Shown: one piece after another, positions 1 to 5,966 of the stretch
How the letters are laid out: every line of letters starts with the position of its first letter
How positions within the stretch are numbered: the stretch's first letter is position 1
NCBI GenBank assembly: GCA_005878635.1
Contig: VBLS01000175.1
Span: 1 to 8,371, forward strand
DNA length: 8,371 nucleotides
Direction of reading: 5' to 3'
Source of the DNA: Methanobacteriota archaeon
GTDB lineage: Archaea > Thermoplasmatota > Thermoplasmata > RBG-16-68-12
The notes under the pieces: model-generated
Seen by the model: only the letters and a program-made list of their open reading frames with translations
Database searches by the model: none
Told to the model about the DNA's origin: nothing
Program-made: the position numbers and the translations under genes

Positions 1-140
1 TGGTGAAGGCGATCAGCTCCGCGCCGACGGTGACCCTGTACCTGGGATCGGATTACCCGGTGAAGATCGAGTTCAAGATCGCCGGCGGAAAGGGAGACGT
101 CAAGTTCCTCCTGGCCCCCCGGATTGAGTCGGAAGGGTAG
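1..140 (+). CDS. pcn: DNA polymerase sliding clamp (PCNA), C-terminal fragment
   Basis: This is the 3' end of a gene that begins outside the window; 45 codons are visible in the frame starting at position 3 and end at TAG 138-140. The translation contains KAISSAPTVTLYLGSDYPVK and ends in GDVKFLLAPRIESEG. That ending matches the last strands of archaeal and eukaryotic PCNA, whose C-terminus typically reads 'YLLAPRIE', so the family call is secure although only about one fifth of the usual ~245-250 residues is seen. PCNA is a homotrimeric ring that encircles DNA. It tethers replicative polymerase, FEN1, ligase and RFC partners, which usually dock near the interdomain loop and C-terminal tail. 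The gene converges on the phosphate permease gene with 60 bases between the stop codons. No oddity is visible in the retained part. Confidence 0.93.
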   Translation, partial: VKAISSAPTVTLYLGSDYPVKIEFKIAGGKGDVKFLLAPRIESEG

Positions 141-154
141 GACGAAACTGCGAG

Positions 155-196
155 ACCCCGGGGGGAGCGCTCGCCACGGAGATCGGTCCCCGGGGT
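155..196. terminator. Inverted repeat between convergent PCNA and PiT genes
   Basis: ACCCCGGGG at 155-163 is exactly complementary to CCCCGGGGT at 188-196, giving a 9-bp all-GC-rich stem with a 24-nt loop. Each arm also contains the self-complementary CCCCGGGG. It fills most of the 60-base gap between the two stop codons, so it could form at the 3' end of either transcript. No U-tract follows on either strand, and archaeal termination usually depends on U-runs, so a role as a true terminator is inference; a 3'-end RNA-stabilising hairpin is equally possible. Confidence 0.4.
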
Positions 197-200
197 GGGG

Positions 201-1439
201 TCACAGGCCAAGGGCGAGGCGGATTGCGGCGTAGGCGGCCATGCCGACGGCCGCCGACGCGGGGATCGTGATGATCCAGGCCCAGAAGATCCGTCGCGCG
301 ACGCCCCACCGGACGGCGGAGAGCCGCTTCGTCGCCCCGACCCCCATGATGGCGCTGGCGATCACGTGGGTGGTGCTCACCGGGATGCCCGCGATGGCGG
401 TCCCCACCAGGGCGATGCCGCCTCCGGTTTCGGCGGCGAAGCCTTGCCAGGGACGGAGCGCGGTGACCCGCTGAGACATCGTCCGGACGATGCGCCATCC
501 GCCGAAGAACGTGCCGAGGGAGATCGACGCGTGCGCGCCCAAGATCACCCAGAAGGGGACGCGGAACTCCCCCGCCGGAGGACCGAGAGGCGGCCCGATC
601 GCGAAGACGATCAGGAGGAGCGTGATGATGCCCATCCCTTTCTGCGCGTCATTCGTCCCGTGCGTGACGCTGTAGAAGAAACTCGAGACCAGCTGGAGCC
701 GGCGGAACTCGTGGTTCACCCTCGACGGGGTCGACTTCCGGAACAGTCGGATCAGGAGCAAGGCGAGGCCGAAGGCGGCGATCAAGCCGACGAGCGGCGC
801 CGCCACCATGTACACGACGATCTGGACAAGCCCTCGGAGCAGGATGCGTCCCAGGAACACGGAGGGGAGGAGGCCGGCGATCAACCCCGCGAGCAAGGTG
901 GTCCCAAGCGTCAAGGGACGTTTCGCCCGCCAACTCCATGCGACGAACGCCGCGACGCCAAGGCCGAACACGCTGCCGGTGAGTCCGAGGAACAGGATCA
1001 TGTTCTCGGCGCTCGGGAGGAGGACGGCCCCCACGCCGGCCGCGAGACTCGTGGAGCCGACGATGCCTCCGATCAGGGCGTGGCTGCTGGAGACGGGCAA
1101 ACCCCACAGCCACGTGAGGATGTCCCATGCGATTGCGCCCAAGACCCCTCCCATGATGATGGCCATCGAGTGGAGGATTTGGGGGTCCGTCAAGGTGCCC
1201 GACCCTACGCCCAGGACGCGGGTGTCGATGATTCCCTTGCCGATCGTTTCGGCGATCGCGTTCGTGATGAACACCATCCCGACAAAATTGCCGACCGCCG
1301 CGAGCCCCACCGCCTTCACCGGGGTCAACACCTTCGTGGCAACGACCGTCGCGATCGCATTCGCGGCGTCGTGGAATCCGTTGAAGAAATCGAACGAAAA
1401 GACGATCGCGATCGCAATCGCAAGGAGCTCTAGAACCAT
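201..1439 (-). CDS. pit: PiT-family inorganic phosphate permease
   Basis: A 412-residue integral membrane protein of the PiT family (PF01384), a low-affinity phosphate transporter driven by cation symport. The two family repeats are visible. The first has NGFHDAANAIATVVAT (residues 20-35) and LPVSSSHALIGG (114-125). The second has THGTNDAQKG (259-268) and IPVSTTHVIASAIMG (352-366). Long hydrophobic stretches lie around residues 3-19, 42-62, 90-112, 120-140, 145-168, 180-198, 204-231, 268-284, 296-312, 338-368 and 383-410. A basic cytoplasmic loop (about 231-250, RLFRKSTPSRVNHEFRR) separates the halves, as expected for inverted-topology repeats. Length is normal for prokaryotic PiT. The ATG at 1437-1439 is preceded by GGGAGG with a 7-nt spacer, which supports the start. 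It lies downstream of the DUF47 gene on the same strand (114-base gap), the usual partner arrangement. Counter-ion (H+ or Na+) cannot be told from sequence. Confidence 0.95.
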   Translation of the reverse strand: MVLELLAIAIAIVFSFDFFNGFHDAANAIATVVATKVLTPVKAVGLAAVGNFVGMVFITNAIAETIGKGIIDTRVLGVGSGTLTDPQILHSMAIIMGGVLGAIAWDILTWLWGLPVSSSHALIGGIVGSTSLAAGVGAVLLPSAENMILFLGLTGSVFGLGVAAFVAWSWRAKRPLTLGTTLLAGLIAGLLPSVFLGRILLRGLVQIVVYMVAAPLVGLIAAFGLALLLIRLFRKSTPSRVNHEFRRLQLVSSFFYSVTHGTNDAQKGMGIITLLLIVFAIGPPLGPPAGEFRVPFWVILGAHASISLGTFFGGWRIVRTMSQRVTALRPWQGFAAETGGGIALVGTAIAGIPVSTTHVIASAIMGVGATKRLSAVRWGVARRIFWAWIITIPASAAVGMAAYAAIRLALGL

Positions 1440-1553
1440 CCGCAGGCCTCCCTACCGCGGTTTCGCCACCGCCGCGCGTCGTCGGACTCGGGACCCGGCC
1501 CTCGGCGGGCTTTCGCTTCGAGGAGAGGTGGATGACATCCGCGCTGCCCGACC

Positions 1554-2177
1554 TTACTGGTTCTTGGCCACGATGTCGCTCAGCACATTCGCGACATCCT
1601 CGCAGAAATCGGTGGCCTCTTCCAGGCGCTCAATGATTTCTTTGCACTTGATGATCCGGACCGCGTCTCCTCCCCTGAAAAGGATTGCGACGCCCGCGTT
1701 CATGAGGTCGTCGGCGACATTTTCGAGGCGGTGGACCTCGATCGCGATCCGTTCGACCTCGCTCGCTTGCCGCATGTTGCGGATCATGCCGACGGCGTCT
1801 TTGAGGAGACGGGTGGACTGCCCGATGACCTGTCCCAGCTCGATCATCGCCCCCGTCGGCTTGTCCAGGCCGTAGAGGTGGATCCGGCTCGCCGCTGCCT
1901 CGATCATGTCGAGGACGCTGTCGAGGCGGCTTGCGAGGGCTTGGATGTCTTCCCGGTCAATGGGAGTGATGAACGTCTTGTTCAGCTCCTCGAACACCGC
2001 ATGGACCTGCTCATCCGCCCGGTGTTCGATCTCCTTGATCCGGATCCGCTTCGCCGGCACGTCCGTGAAATCGTTCAACAATCCGAGCAGCGCGATCGCG
2101 CCCTCATCCACCGTCCCGGCAATCTGTTCCAGCTGGTCGAAAAAATGCCGCTCCTGCGGCACAATCCACTCCTTCAA
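1554..2177 (-). CDS. DUF47 / PhoU-like Pit accessory protein
   Basis: A 207-residue all-helical protein of the DUF47 family (PF01865, distant PhoU relatives), which is commonly encoded next to PiT permeases and thought to modulate phosphate uptake. Family-like features are the N-terminal PQERHFFDQLEQIA and IKEIEHRADEQVHAVFEELN (residues about 47-66). These are followed by TFITPIDREDIQALASRLD, an acidic/His segment typical of PhoU-type metal-binding helices, and VHRLENVADDLMNAG near residue 150. The stop is TAA at 1554. Start choice is uncertain. TTG at 2175-2177 has GAGAGG 7 nt upstream and gives 207 residues. GTG at 2160-2162 has AAGGAG 6 nt upstream and gives 202. I use TTG because it retains the WIVPQ stretch contiguous with the rest. 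It probably heads a transcript with the permease downstream; SRP54 lies 79 bases upstream on the same strand. The exact biochemical role is not shown by the sequence. Confidence 0.9.
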   Translation of the reverse strand: MKEWIVPQERHFFDQLEQIAGTVDEGAIALLGLLNDFTDVPAKRIRIKEIEHRADEQVHAVFEELNKTFITPIDREDIQALASRLDSVLDMIEAAASRIHLYGLDKPTGAMIELGQVIGQSTRLLKDAVGMIRNMRQASEVERIAIEVHRLENVADDLMNAGVAILFRGGDAVRIIKCKEIIERLEEATDFCEDVANVLSDIVAKNQ

Positions 2178-2220
2178 CCCCGTGCCTCTCCCCCCGAACG
2201 CAGAAGATAGATTCCGGGCT

Positions 2221-2233
2221 CTTCATTAACCTT
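2221..2233 (-). promoter_or_regulatory. Weak TATA-like candidate upstream of DUF47-PiT
   Basis: Read on the minus strand, the 79-base gap after the SRP54 stop contains AAGGTTAATGAAG, the most AT-rich stretch of the gap. A start about 25 nt downstream would leave a leader of roughly 25 nt that includes the purine-rich GGGGGGAGAGG before the TTG codon. The match to an archaeal TATA box is poor, and read-through from SRP54 is an equal alternative. Confidence 0.22.
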
Positions 2234-2256
2234 GCCGTGGTTCTCCGAAGTCCTCC

Positions 2257-3597
2257 CTACTCCCCGACATCGACGCCGGACGCCTCGAGCTGCTGGAGGA
2301 TCTGTTTCCGCATCTTGCGGTTCCCCGCGAAGCCCTTGATCGCCTTGCGGGACGTCTCGTAGTTGCGGAGGAGCTCCTTCACGTCCCGCGGCGCCACCCC
2401 GGCCCCGTGGGCGATCCGCTGGACGCGGGAGGACTTGACCGTCTTCGGGTCCGTCATCTCTTCGTCCGTCATCGAGTCCATGATGATCTTGAAACGCCGC
2501 AGGCGGGCCTGGGTGTCCTCCATGTCGGAGTCCTTCATCTTGCCCCCGACCCCGGGGATGAGGGCGGCGAGCTTGCGCATCGGGCCCATGTCCGTGAGCA
2601 TCTCGATCTGTTCGTACATCTCGTGCAAGGTGAACTTCCCCGCCATGATCTTCTTCGTGAGGGCCTCCGCCTTCTGGGCGTCGATCGCCTCTTGGGCGTG
2701 TTCCAACAGGGTCTCCAAGTCGCCCATGCCCAGGAGCCGGGAGATGAACCGCGGCGGCTCGAATTTCTCCAGGTCGTCGATCTTCTCTCCGACGCCGATG
2801 AAGACGATCGGCGCCTTCACCTCCGCCACGGCGGAGAGCGCGCCGCCGCCTTTCGCGGTGCCATCGAGCTTCGTGACGATGACGCCGGTAATGCCGACCG
2901 CGTCGTGGAAGGCCTTCGCCTGCGGCCCGGCCTGCTGGCCGACGGTCGCGTCGATCACGAGGAGCCGTTCGTCCGCCTGGACGGCCTTGCCCACCGACTC
3001 GATCTCCTTGATCAGGTCCGGCTCGAGCGCATGCCGGCCGGAGGAGTCGACGATTAGGACGTCCATGGCCTCCAGGGCCTTGACGCCCGCCTTCGCGATC
3101 TTCGTGGCATCCTTCGCGCCGGTTTCGCCGTAGAAGGAAGCGTTGATCTGCTCGGACAGCTGCTTGAGCTGGTCGTACGCCGCCGGCCGGTGGACGTCCG
3201 CCGCGACCAAGCCGACAGAAAGCCCCTTCTTCTGGAAGTATTTCGCGAGCTTCCCGGCGCTCGTCGTCTTGCCTTGGCCGTACAGGCCGACGAGCAGGAT
3301 CCGCTGCTTCTGGATCGGGACCTCGCGGCTCGCGCCGAGGATCTTGACCAATTCCTCGTAGATAATACGGACGACGTGCTCACGGGGGCTCATGCCGGGC
3401 GGCGGTTTCTCGTCCAGCGCCCGACGCTGGAGTTCCCGCGTGATTGTGAGGGCGAGCTGGACGTTGACGTCGGCCTGGATCAGGGCCCGCTGGATGTCGC
3501 GGACGATCTCCTTGATCAAGGACTCGTCGATGTAGCTGGACCTCGCGATCTTCCGCAGGGCCGCCCGCAGGGAATCTCCGAGCTTGTCGAGGACCAT
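2257..3597 (-). CDS. srp54: Signal recognition particle GTPase SRP54
   Basis: A 446-residue SRP54, the GTPase of the signal recognition particle. It binds 7S RNA and hydrophobic signal sequences and docks with FtsY at the membrane. The helical N domain (about 1-90) is followed by the G domain. Its motifs are P-loop GLYGQGKTT (104-112), ADVHRPAAYDQL (133-144), DSSGRH (184-189), TKLDGTAKGGG (242-252) and GVGEKIDDLEKF (268-279). The M domain (about 300-446) contains LTDMGPMRKLAALIPG and the RNA-binding region with KSSRVQRIAHGAG (388-400). The length matches archaeal members. Variations from the usual text are ADVHRPAA where ADTYRPAA is common and DSSGR where DTAGR is common; both are conservative, and catalytic Asp, Gly and Arg are kept. 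The ATG at 3595-3597 has GGTGA 6 nt upstream, complementary to the 16S 3' end. No SRP RNA gene was recognised next to it. Confidence 0.96.
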   Translation of the reverse strand: MVLDKLGDSLRAALRKIARSSYIDESLIKEIVRDIQRALIQADVNVQLALTITRELQRRALDEKPPPGMSPREHVVRIIYEELVKILGASREVPIQKQRILLVGLYGQGKTTSAGKLAKYFQKKGLSVGLVAADVHRPAAYDQLKQLSEQINASFYGETGAKDATKIAKAGVKALEAMDVLIVDSSGRHALEPDLIKEIESVGKAVQADERLLVIDATVGQQAGPQAKAFHDAVGITGVIVTKLDGTAKGGGALSAVAEVKAPIVFIGVGEKIDDLEKFEPPRFISRLLGMGDLETLLEHAQEAIDAQKAEALTKKIMAGKFTLHEMYEQIEMLTDMGPMRKLAALIPGVGGKMKDSDMEDTQARLRRFKIIMDSMTDEEMTDPKTVKSSRVQRIAHGAGVAPRDVKELLRNYETSRKAIKGFAGNRKMRKQILQQLEASGVDVGE

Positions 3598-3600
3598 TCC

Positions 3601-3652
3601 GGGTCACCAAAGGGGCAATCCCCCTTAAGTCTGAGCCTCCGGGGGTTGGAGG
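3601..3652 (-). promoter_or_regulatory. SRP54 upstream region: SD, small hairpins, TTAAG candidate
   Basis: Just before the SRP54 ATG, the minus strand carries GGTGA (3604-3608). Next is an inverted repeat, AAGGGG (3610-3615) with CCCCTT (3621-3626) and a 5-nt loop. CTTAAG (3624-3629) is centred about 30 nt from the ATG. A second short repeat, CCTCC (3636-3640) with GGAGG (3648-3652), lies further up. CTTAAG sits where a TATA element would give a nearly leaderless mRNA; in that case the first hairpin would not be transcribed. If transcription starts further upstream, the hairpin would sit beside the ribosome binding site. The two readings exclude each other and neither is proven. Confidence 0.3.
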
Positions 3653-3857
3653 ACGGTGCCGACGCATCGACGTCATCGCTGAATTGCGTGTGGAATCGAA
3701 AGGAATAGGGCCGGTGTCGGTGTAAGGCCTTCTCGAGGATCCGCCAAAGACGGTCGAGGTTCTGCCTAGGGACGACAACTGCGGACGGGCAAATGCCGCA
3801 CAAGCCGTTTAGGTCTCACGTTTACTATGCAAGCTCGCAATTGATCCCCGCCGAGCT

Positions 3858-3869
3858 AATTTAATTTAG
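3858..3869 (+). promoter_or_regulatory. AT-rich TATA-like patch
   Basis: TAATTTAATTTA stands out in GC-rich DNA. On the plus strand an ATG at 3896 follows about 32 nt from its centre, the spacing of a leaderless archaeal promoter. That ATG opens a 60-codon frame ending at 4078 with no recognisable domain and only moderate GC at third positions. On the minus strand the same bases form the last codons of a 37-codon, lysine-rich frame (ATG at 3969, TAG at 3856) beginning MSESSVGCKKTSRTK. The two frames overlap antisense, so at most one is likely real; neither has a clear ribosome binding site. I do not call either as a gene. Confidence 0.25.
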
Positions 3870-4092
3870 ACCGCCGCACGTCTTTGTGAATCGTCATGGT
3901 TAGCGGCTTGCGGGTCGTCTTCACCTTCGTGCGCGAAGTTTTCTTGCATCCGACCGAGGACTCACTCATTGACCTGCACACAGGAAGGGTTCTCGCTCGG
4001 GGCAAATCCCCTCTGGTTCCCGCGGGAGACGTCGGGGACCGAGCAGCGGAGGACACGACTCGCCGGGGCCAATTCTGATTGGGAGCGGGAGC

Positions 4093-4437
4093 TTGGCGCG
4101 ACGGGCCCTGTTCTCGAAGCATTTCAAGCTCGTCTTCATCACCCTCGCCCTCATCTTCGTTCTACTCATCATCCTGGCTTTCATCGCCGATTTCACAGGA
4201 AAGACCTCCGCGAACCTGTGGCAGTTCGCTGCCTTGGTCGGCGGCTGGATTGGCGGCATGCTGAGCGCGATCGGAATCATCCCAACCAGATTGACGCGCC
4301 AGCACAACGAACGGAACGTTGCTCGGTGTCTTTCCACCTCAAGACTACGACGTTGGGGCAACCTAACGCGGCAATGTGAAAAAGAGAAGGGAGGGCTAGC
4401 CTTGTCAGAAGGGATGGGATGCACTCTAACGAACTAG
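4093..4437 (+). CDS. Small two-helix membrane protein, hypothetical (possibly decayed)
   Basis: I do not recognise this 114-codon frame. Residues 1-12 are basic (MARRALFSKHFK). They are followed by a strongly hydrophobic helix (about 13-34, LVFITLALIFVLLIILAFIA), a short polar loop, and a second helix with glycines (about 43-63, ending in GGMLSAIGIIP). The start would be TTG at 4093 with GGGAG 7 nt upstream, a good ribosome binding site. Third codon positions are mostly G or C through about residue 70, as in neighbouring real genes. After that, A- and T-ending codons and rarer codons dominate, and the tail (RCLSTSRLRRWGN and onward) looks non-conserved. This suggests either a short gene whose original 3' end was lost or shifted, or chance. 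No TATA element is obvious directly upstream. Topology suggests a membrane anchor or small-transporter-like protein, but no function can be assigned. Confidence 0.45.
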   Translation: MARRALFSKHFKLVFITLALIFVLLIILAFIADFTGKTSANLWQFAALVGGWIGGMLSAIGIIPTRLTRQHNERNVARCLSTSRLRRWGNLTRQCEKEKGGLALSEGMGCTLTN

Positions 4438-4470
4438 CCCAAAATTCCCCCGACGTTGTATTCTTAGTAC

Positions 4471-4480
4471 CATATTTAAG
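4471..4480 (+). promoter_or_regulatory. TATA-like box in lower-GC region
   Basis: CATATTTAAG lies in an AT-rich patch. Reading plus, an ATG at 4504 begins 28 nt from the centre, consistent with leaderless transcription. Reading minus, the same bases give CTTAAATATG, but no convincing minus-strand gene follows. The patch could also simply be the AT-rich 3' region where transcripts from either side end. Confidence 0.3.
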
Positions 4481-4503
4481 ATTTTGTAAAGCCGGCGCCT
4501 AGA

Positions 4504-4611
4504 ATGGCCTTCGAACTGCCACCGGGATGGCGGGTGACAAAGGCCTTGACTGGGGGCCTGCGAAAGGATCCTGGCGACCCTAGAGATAGCCGGACTTTTG
4601 GAGGGTCATGA
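4504..4611 (+). CDS. Possible leaderless microprotein (35 aa), hypothetical
   Basis: A 35-codon frame starts at ATG 4504 and ends at TGA 4609-4611. It begins MAFELPPGWRVTKALTGGL and then turns into a charged, Pro/Gly/Asp-rich tail. The reason to list it is position: the ATG sits about where transcription from the CATATTTAAG element would begin. Its last 32 bases overlap the 3' end of the minus-strand coiled-coil gene in antisense. There is no domain, no homology I can name and only a moderate codon bias, so a chance frame is quite possible. Confidence 0.18.
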   Translation: MAFELPPGWRVTKALTGGLRKDPGDPRDSRTFGGS

Positions 4612-5455
4612 GGTCTTCCGTCGACAGCTTTTCGCCCTTCTTGAAGCGCTCGAAGATCTGCTCCGCCTCTCGCTTCGCGTCGACCTCTTCCGCGGCGGCC
4701 TCGGGAACCCCGCGGCTCTTCATCCAGATCCCGTGGATGATCTTGTCGTAGTCGTGGACCTGCCGGATGTGCTCGATGTGCTTGCGGTGCTCTTCGTCCG
4801 CGAGCATCTTCGTCTTGATGAACTCCTCCTGGGCCCGGTCCGCCTCCTTCCGCAAGGCGTCGCTCTTCTCGTATAGTGTCGTCATCTGGTCGTGCTCCGA
4901 CTGGGCCTTCTCCGCCAGCTCCGACACCCGTCGATGGGCGTCTTCCGCCTGGTCCCGAGCCGCCTTCAGATCCTGTTTCAGCTTCTTGACGTCCTCGTTC
5001 TCCTCCAAGGACTTCTCCAGCTTCTTCACCTCGGCCTGTAGACGTTGGATCTCGTCGATGAGGGCCCGCTCCTTGTCGACGCTCAGGACCGAGGTCATCT
5101 GCTTGAACTCGAGCCGCTTCAATTCCTGCTGGAGCTTGCCCAGCGGGATCGCCCCGCGCGGCAGCTTCCGACGCTTCAGGTCATTGAGCTGATCCTGGAG
5201 CTCATTCACGCGCCGGTTGAACTTGTCCCGCTCTTCCTTCGCGAGCCGGACCTGCGCGTTCAGTTCGTCCCGCTGGATCCGATGCTGGGTCGCGTCGTCG
5301 ACGAGGGCGCGGACCTGCGCGTTGAGCGAATCGCGCTTCTCGACCCACTCCCGCGTCTTGTCGTTCAATTCGTCGCGGCGCCGGCGGTGCCGTTCCGCTT
5401 CCTGGTTTTCTCGCTCCCGCTTCAGCTGCAGCTCATCCAGCAAGGAAACCCTCAC
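4580..5455 (-). CDS. Archaeal coiled-coil protein (COG1340-like)
   Basis: A 291-residue, highly charged, almost wholly helical protein resembling the uncharacterised archaeal coiled-coil family COG1340. Repeated ERDELNAQV/KRDSLNAQV-type segments (about 28-95) form a first coiled coil. A break with Pro and Gly (LPRGAIPLGKL, about 98-108) acts as a hinge. A second long coil follows (about 108-245, including LKRLEFKQMTSVLSVDKERALI and AHRRVSELAEKAQ). The C-terminal tail FKKGEKLSTEDLMTLQKSGYL (271-291) looks like the conserved end of this family. No membrane segment or enzymatic motif is present. The start is GTG at 5455, with no clear Shine-Dalgarno but a strong TATA-like box about 40 nt upstream, implying a short leader. 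It is transcribed away from the TPR-GTPase pair. Function in this family is not established; a scaffold or structural role is inference. Confidence 0.88.
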   Translation of the reverse strand: MRVSLLDELQLKRERENQEAERHRRRRDELNDKTREWVEKRDSLNAQVRALVDDATQHRIQRDELNAQVRLAKEERDKFNRRVNELQDQLNDLKRRKLPRGAIPLGKLQQELKRLEFKQMTSVLSVDKERALIDEIQRLQAEVKKLEKSLEENEDVKKLKQDLKAARDQAEDAHRRVSELAEKAQSEHDQMTTLYEKSDALRKEADRAQEEFIKTKMLADEEHRKHIEHIRQVHDYDKIIHGIWMKSRGVPEAAAEEVDAKREAEQIFERFKKGEKLSTEDLMTLQKSGYL

Positions 5456-5490
5456 GCCTCGGGCTGGTCGGGATTTGCAAGAAGGAGATT

Positions 5491-5504
5491 GCCATATAAA
5501 ACTT
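5491..5504. promoter_or_regulatory. TATA-like box shared by divergent genes
   Basis: The minus strand reads GGGAAGTTTTATATGGC, very close to the archaeal BRE plus TATA pattern. It is centred about 42 nt from the GTG of the coiled-coil gene, giving an expected leader of about 16 nt. The plus strand reads CCATATAAAACTT, also TATA-like, and is the only such element between the coiled-coil gene and the TPR-GTPase operon. Used in that direction it would leave a leader of about 170 nt before the TPR start. The minus-direction assignment is the stronger one; bidirectional use is inference. Confidence 0.65.
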
Positions 5505-5696
5505 CCCGCCCGCGACCCGATTCTCCGGATGGGACCGGGGCCGATAACGGTGTCGCAACCTCAAATAGCGGCCGACGAATCAGTGCTCCGGTCTTGTGCC
5601 CACCGACCCCCCGCGACGCGGTTTCTTCGTGGCCCGAACGGGGCGATCCCTCGGGCCGGAGGGCCGCGAACGTCGACGCGACGGGAGGCCGTTCGC

Positions 5697-5966
5697 ATGA
5701 CGGCGTTCAAGCGGCCGGACACCGCCGTCCTGGTCCGTCAACGGCTCTCGGAGAACGCGGACGACGTCGACGCGCTGTTCGTCCTGGCCGCCCTCCGCGC
5801 GCAACGGGGCCAGTTGGCCGAGGGCCTCGATATCCTCGATCGCGTCCTGCGCCTCGCTCCCGCCTACCCGGGCGCCTGGCGATTCAAGGCGAAGCTCCAC
5901 CGGATGCGCGGCGAGGACGAGGCCGAGCGATCCGCCTGCGCGCGGGCGGAGGATGTGGAACGATGA
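5697..5966 (+). CDS. Small TPR-repeat protein
   Basis: An 89-residue protein made essentially of tetratricopeptide repeats, helical hairpins that mediate protein-protein contacts. One repeat spans about residues 26-59 (ALFVLAALRAQRGQLAEGLD, then DRVLRLAPAYPGA) with the typical A/L/G/A/P spacing. A second, incomplete one follows from W61 (WRFKAKLHRMRGEDEAERSA). There is no signal peptide or membrane helix, so it is cytoplasmic. The frame is open far upstream, but ATG 5697 is the best start. GGGAGG lies 8 nt before it, and third-position GC rises sharply from this codon onward, whereas the upstream codons look non-coding. The stop TGA overlaps the GTPase start as ATGA, so the two are almost certainly co-translated. 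The partner is probably the GTPase, but this is inferred from coupling alone. Confidence 0.82.
   Translation: MTAFKRPDTAVLVRQRLSENADDVDALFVLAALRAQRGQLAEGLDILDRVLRLAPAYPGAWRFKAKLHRMRGEDEAERSACARAEDVER

Larger units (their letters stand above)
3598..4579. other. Lower-GC region lacking a conserved gene
   Basis: This 980-base stretch between the starts of SRP54 and the end of the coiled-coil gene is visibly poorer in G+C than its flanks and contains none of the protein families seen elsewhere in the window. It holds one plausible small membrane-protein frame (4093-4437) and two AT-rich patches (3858-3869 and 4471-4480). Short inverted repeats are present: TGCGG/CCGCA at 3780-3784 and 3796-3800, and AGCTCG/CGAGCT at 3832-3837 and 3852-3857. 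I looked for tRNA T-arms, the SRP RNA helix 8 motif and RNase P RNA core motifs and found no convincing match. It could be a decayed gene region, an insertion relic, or the home of an unrecognised RNA. Confidence 0.6.

Noticed and set aside
195..1433. 412-codon plus-strand open frame opposite the PiT gene
   Set aside because: It is an antisense shadow: the translation is dominated by Arg, Asp, Glu and Gly with no hydrophobic core, while the minus strand encodes an unmistakable PiT permease. High GC at third positions removes stops from the complementary frame.
2363..3133. 256-codon plus-strand frame opposite SRP54, and other frames there
   Set aside because: Ser/Arg/Pro-rich shadow translations; SRP54 explains the region completely.
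3516..3803. Minus-strand frame overlapping the SRP54 start (MCGICPSAVVV...)
   Set aside because: It runs out of frame into SRP54, has no recognisable domain or SD, and its codon use is unlike the neighbours.
4507..4523. TTCGAA-containing sequence as a tRNA T-arm in the intergenic region
   Set aside because: The five bases on either side of the would-be T-loop do not pair, and no acceptor, D or anticodon arm could be drawn on either strand.
3598..4579. SRP RNA or RNase P RNA gene next to SRP54
   Set aside because: I found no SRP RNA helix 8 motif and no RNase P core motifs on either strand. A covariance-model search would settle it.
5045..5962. Long N-terminal extension of the GTPase frame back to 5045
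   Set aside because: The extension runs antisense through the coiled-coil gene and lacks coding character. ATG 5963 overlaps the TPR stop and has an SD, and the GTPase fold starts just after it.
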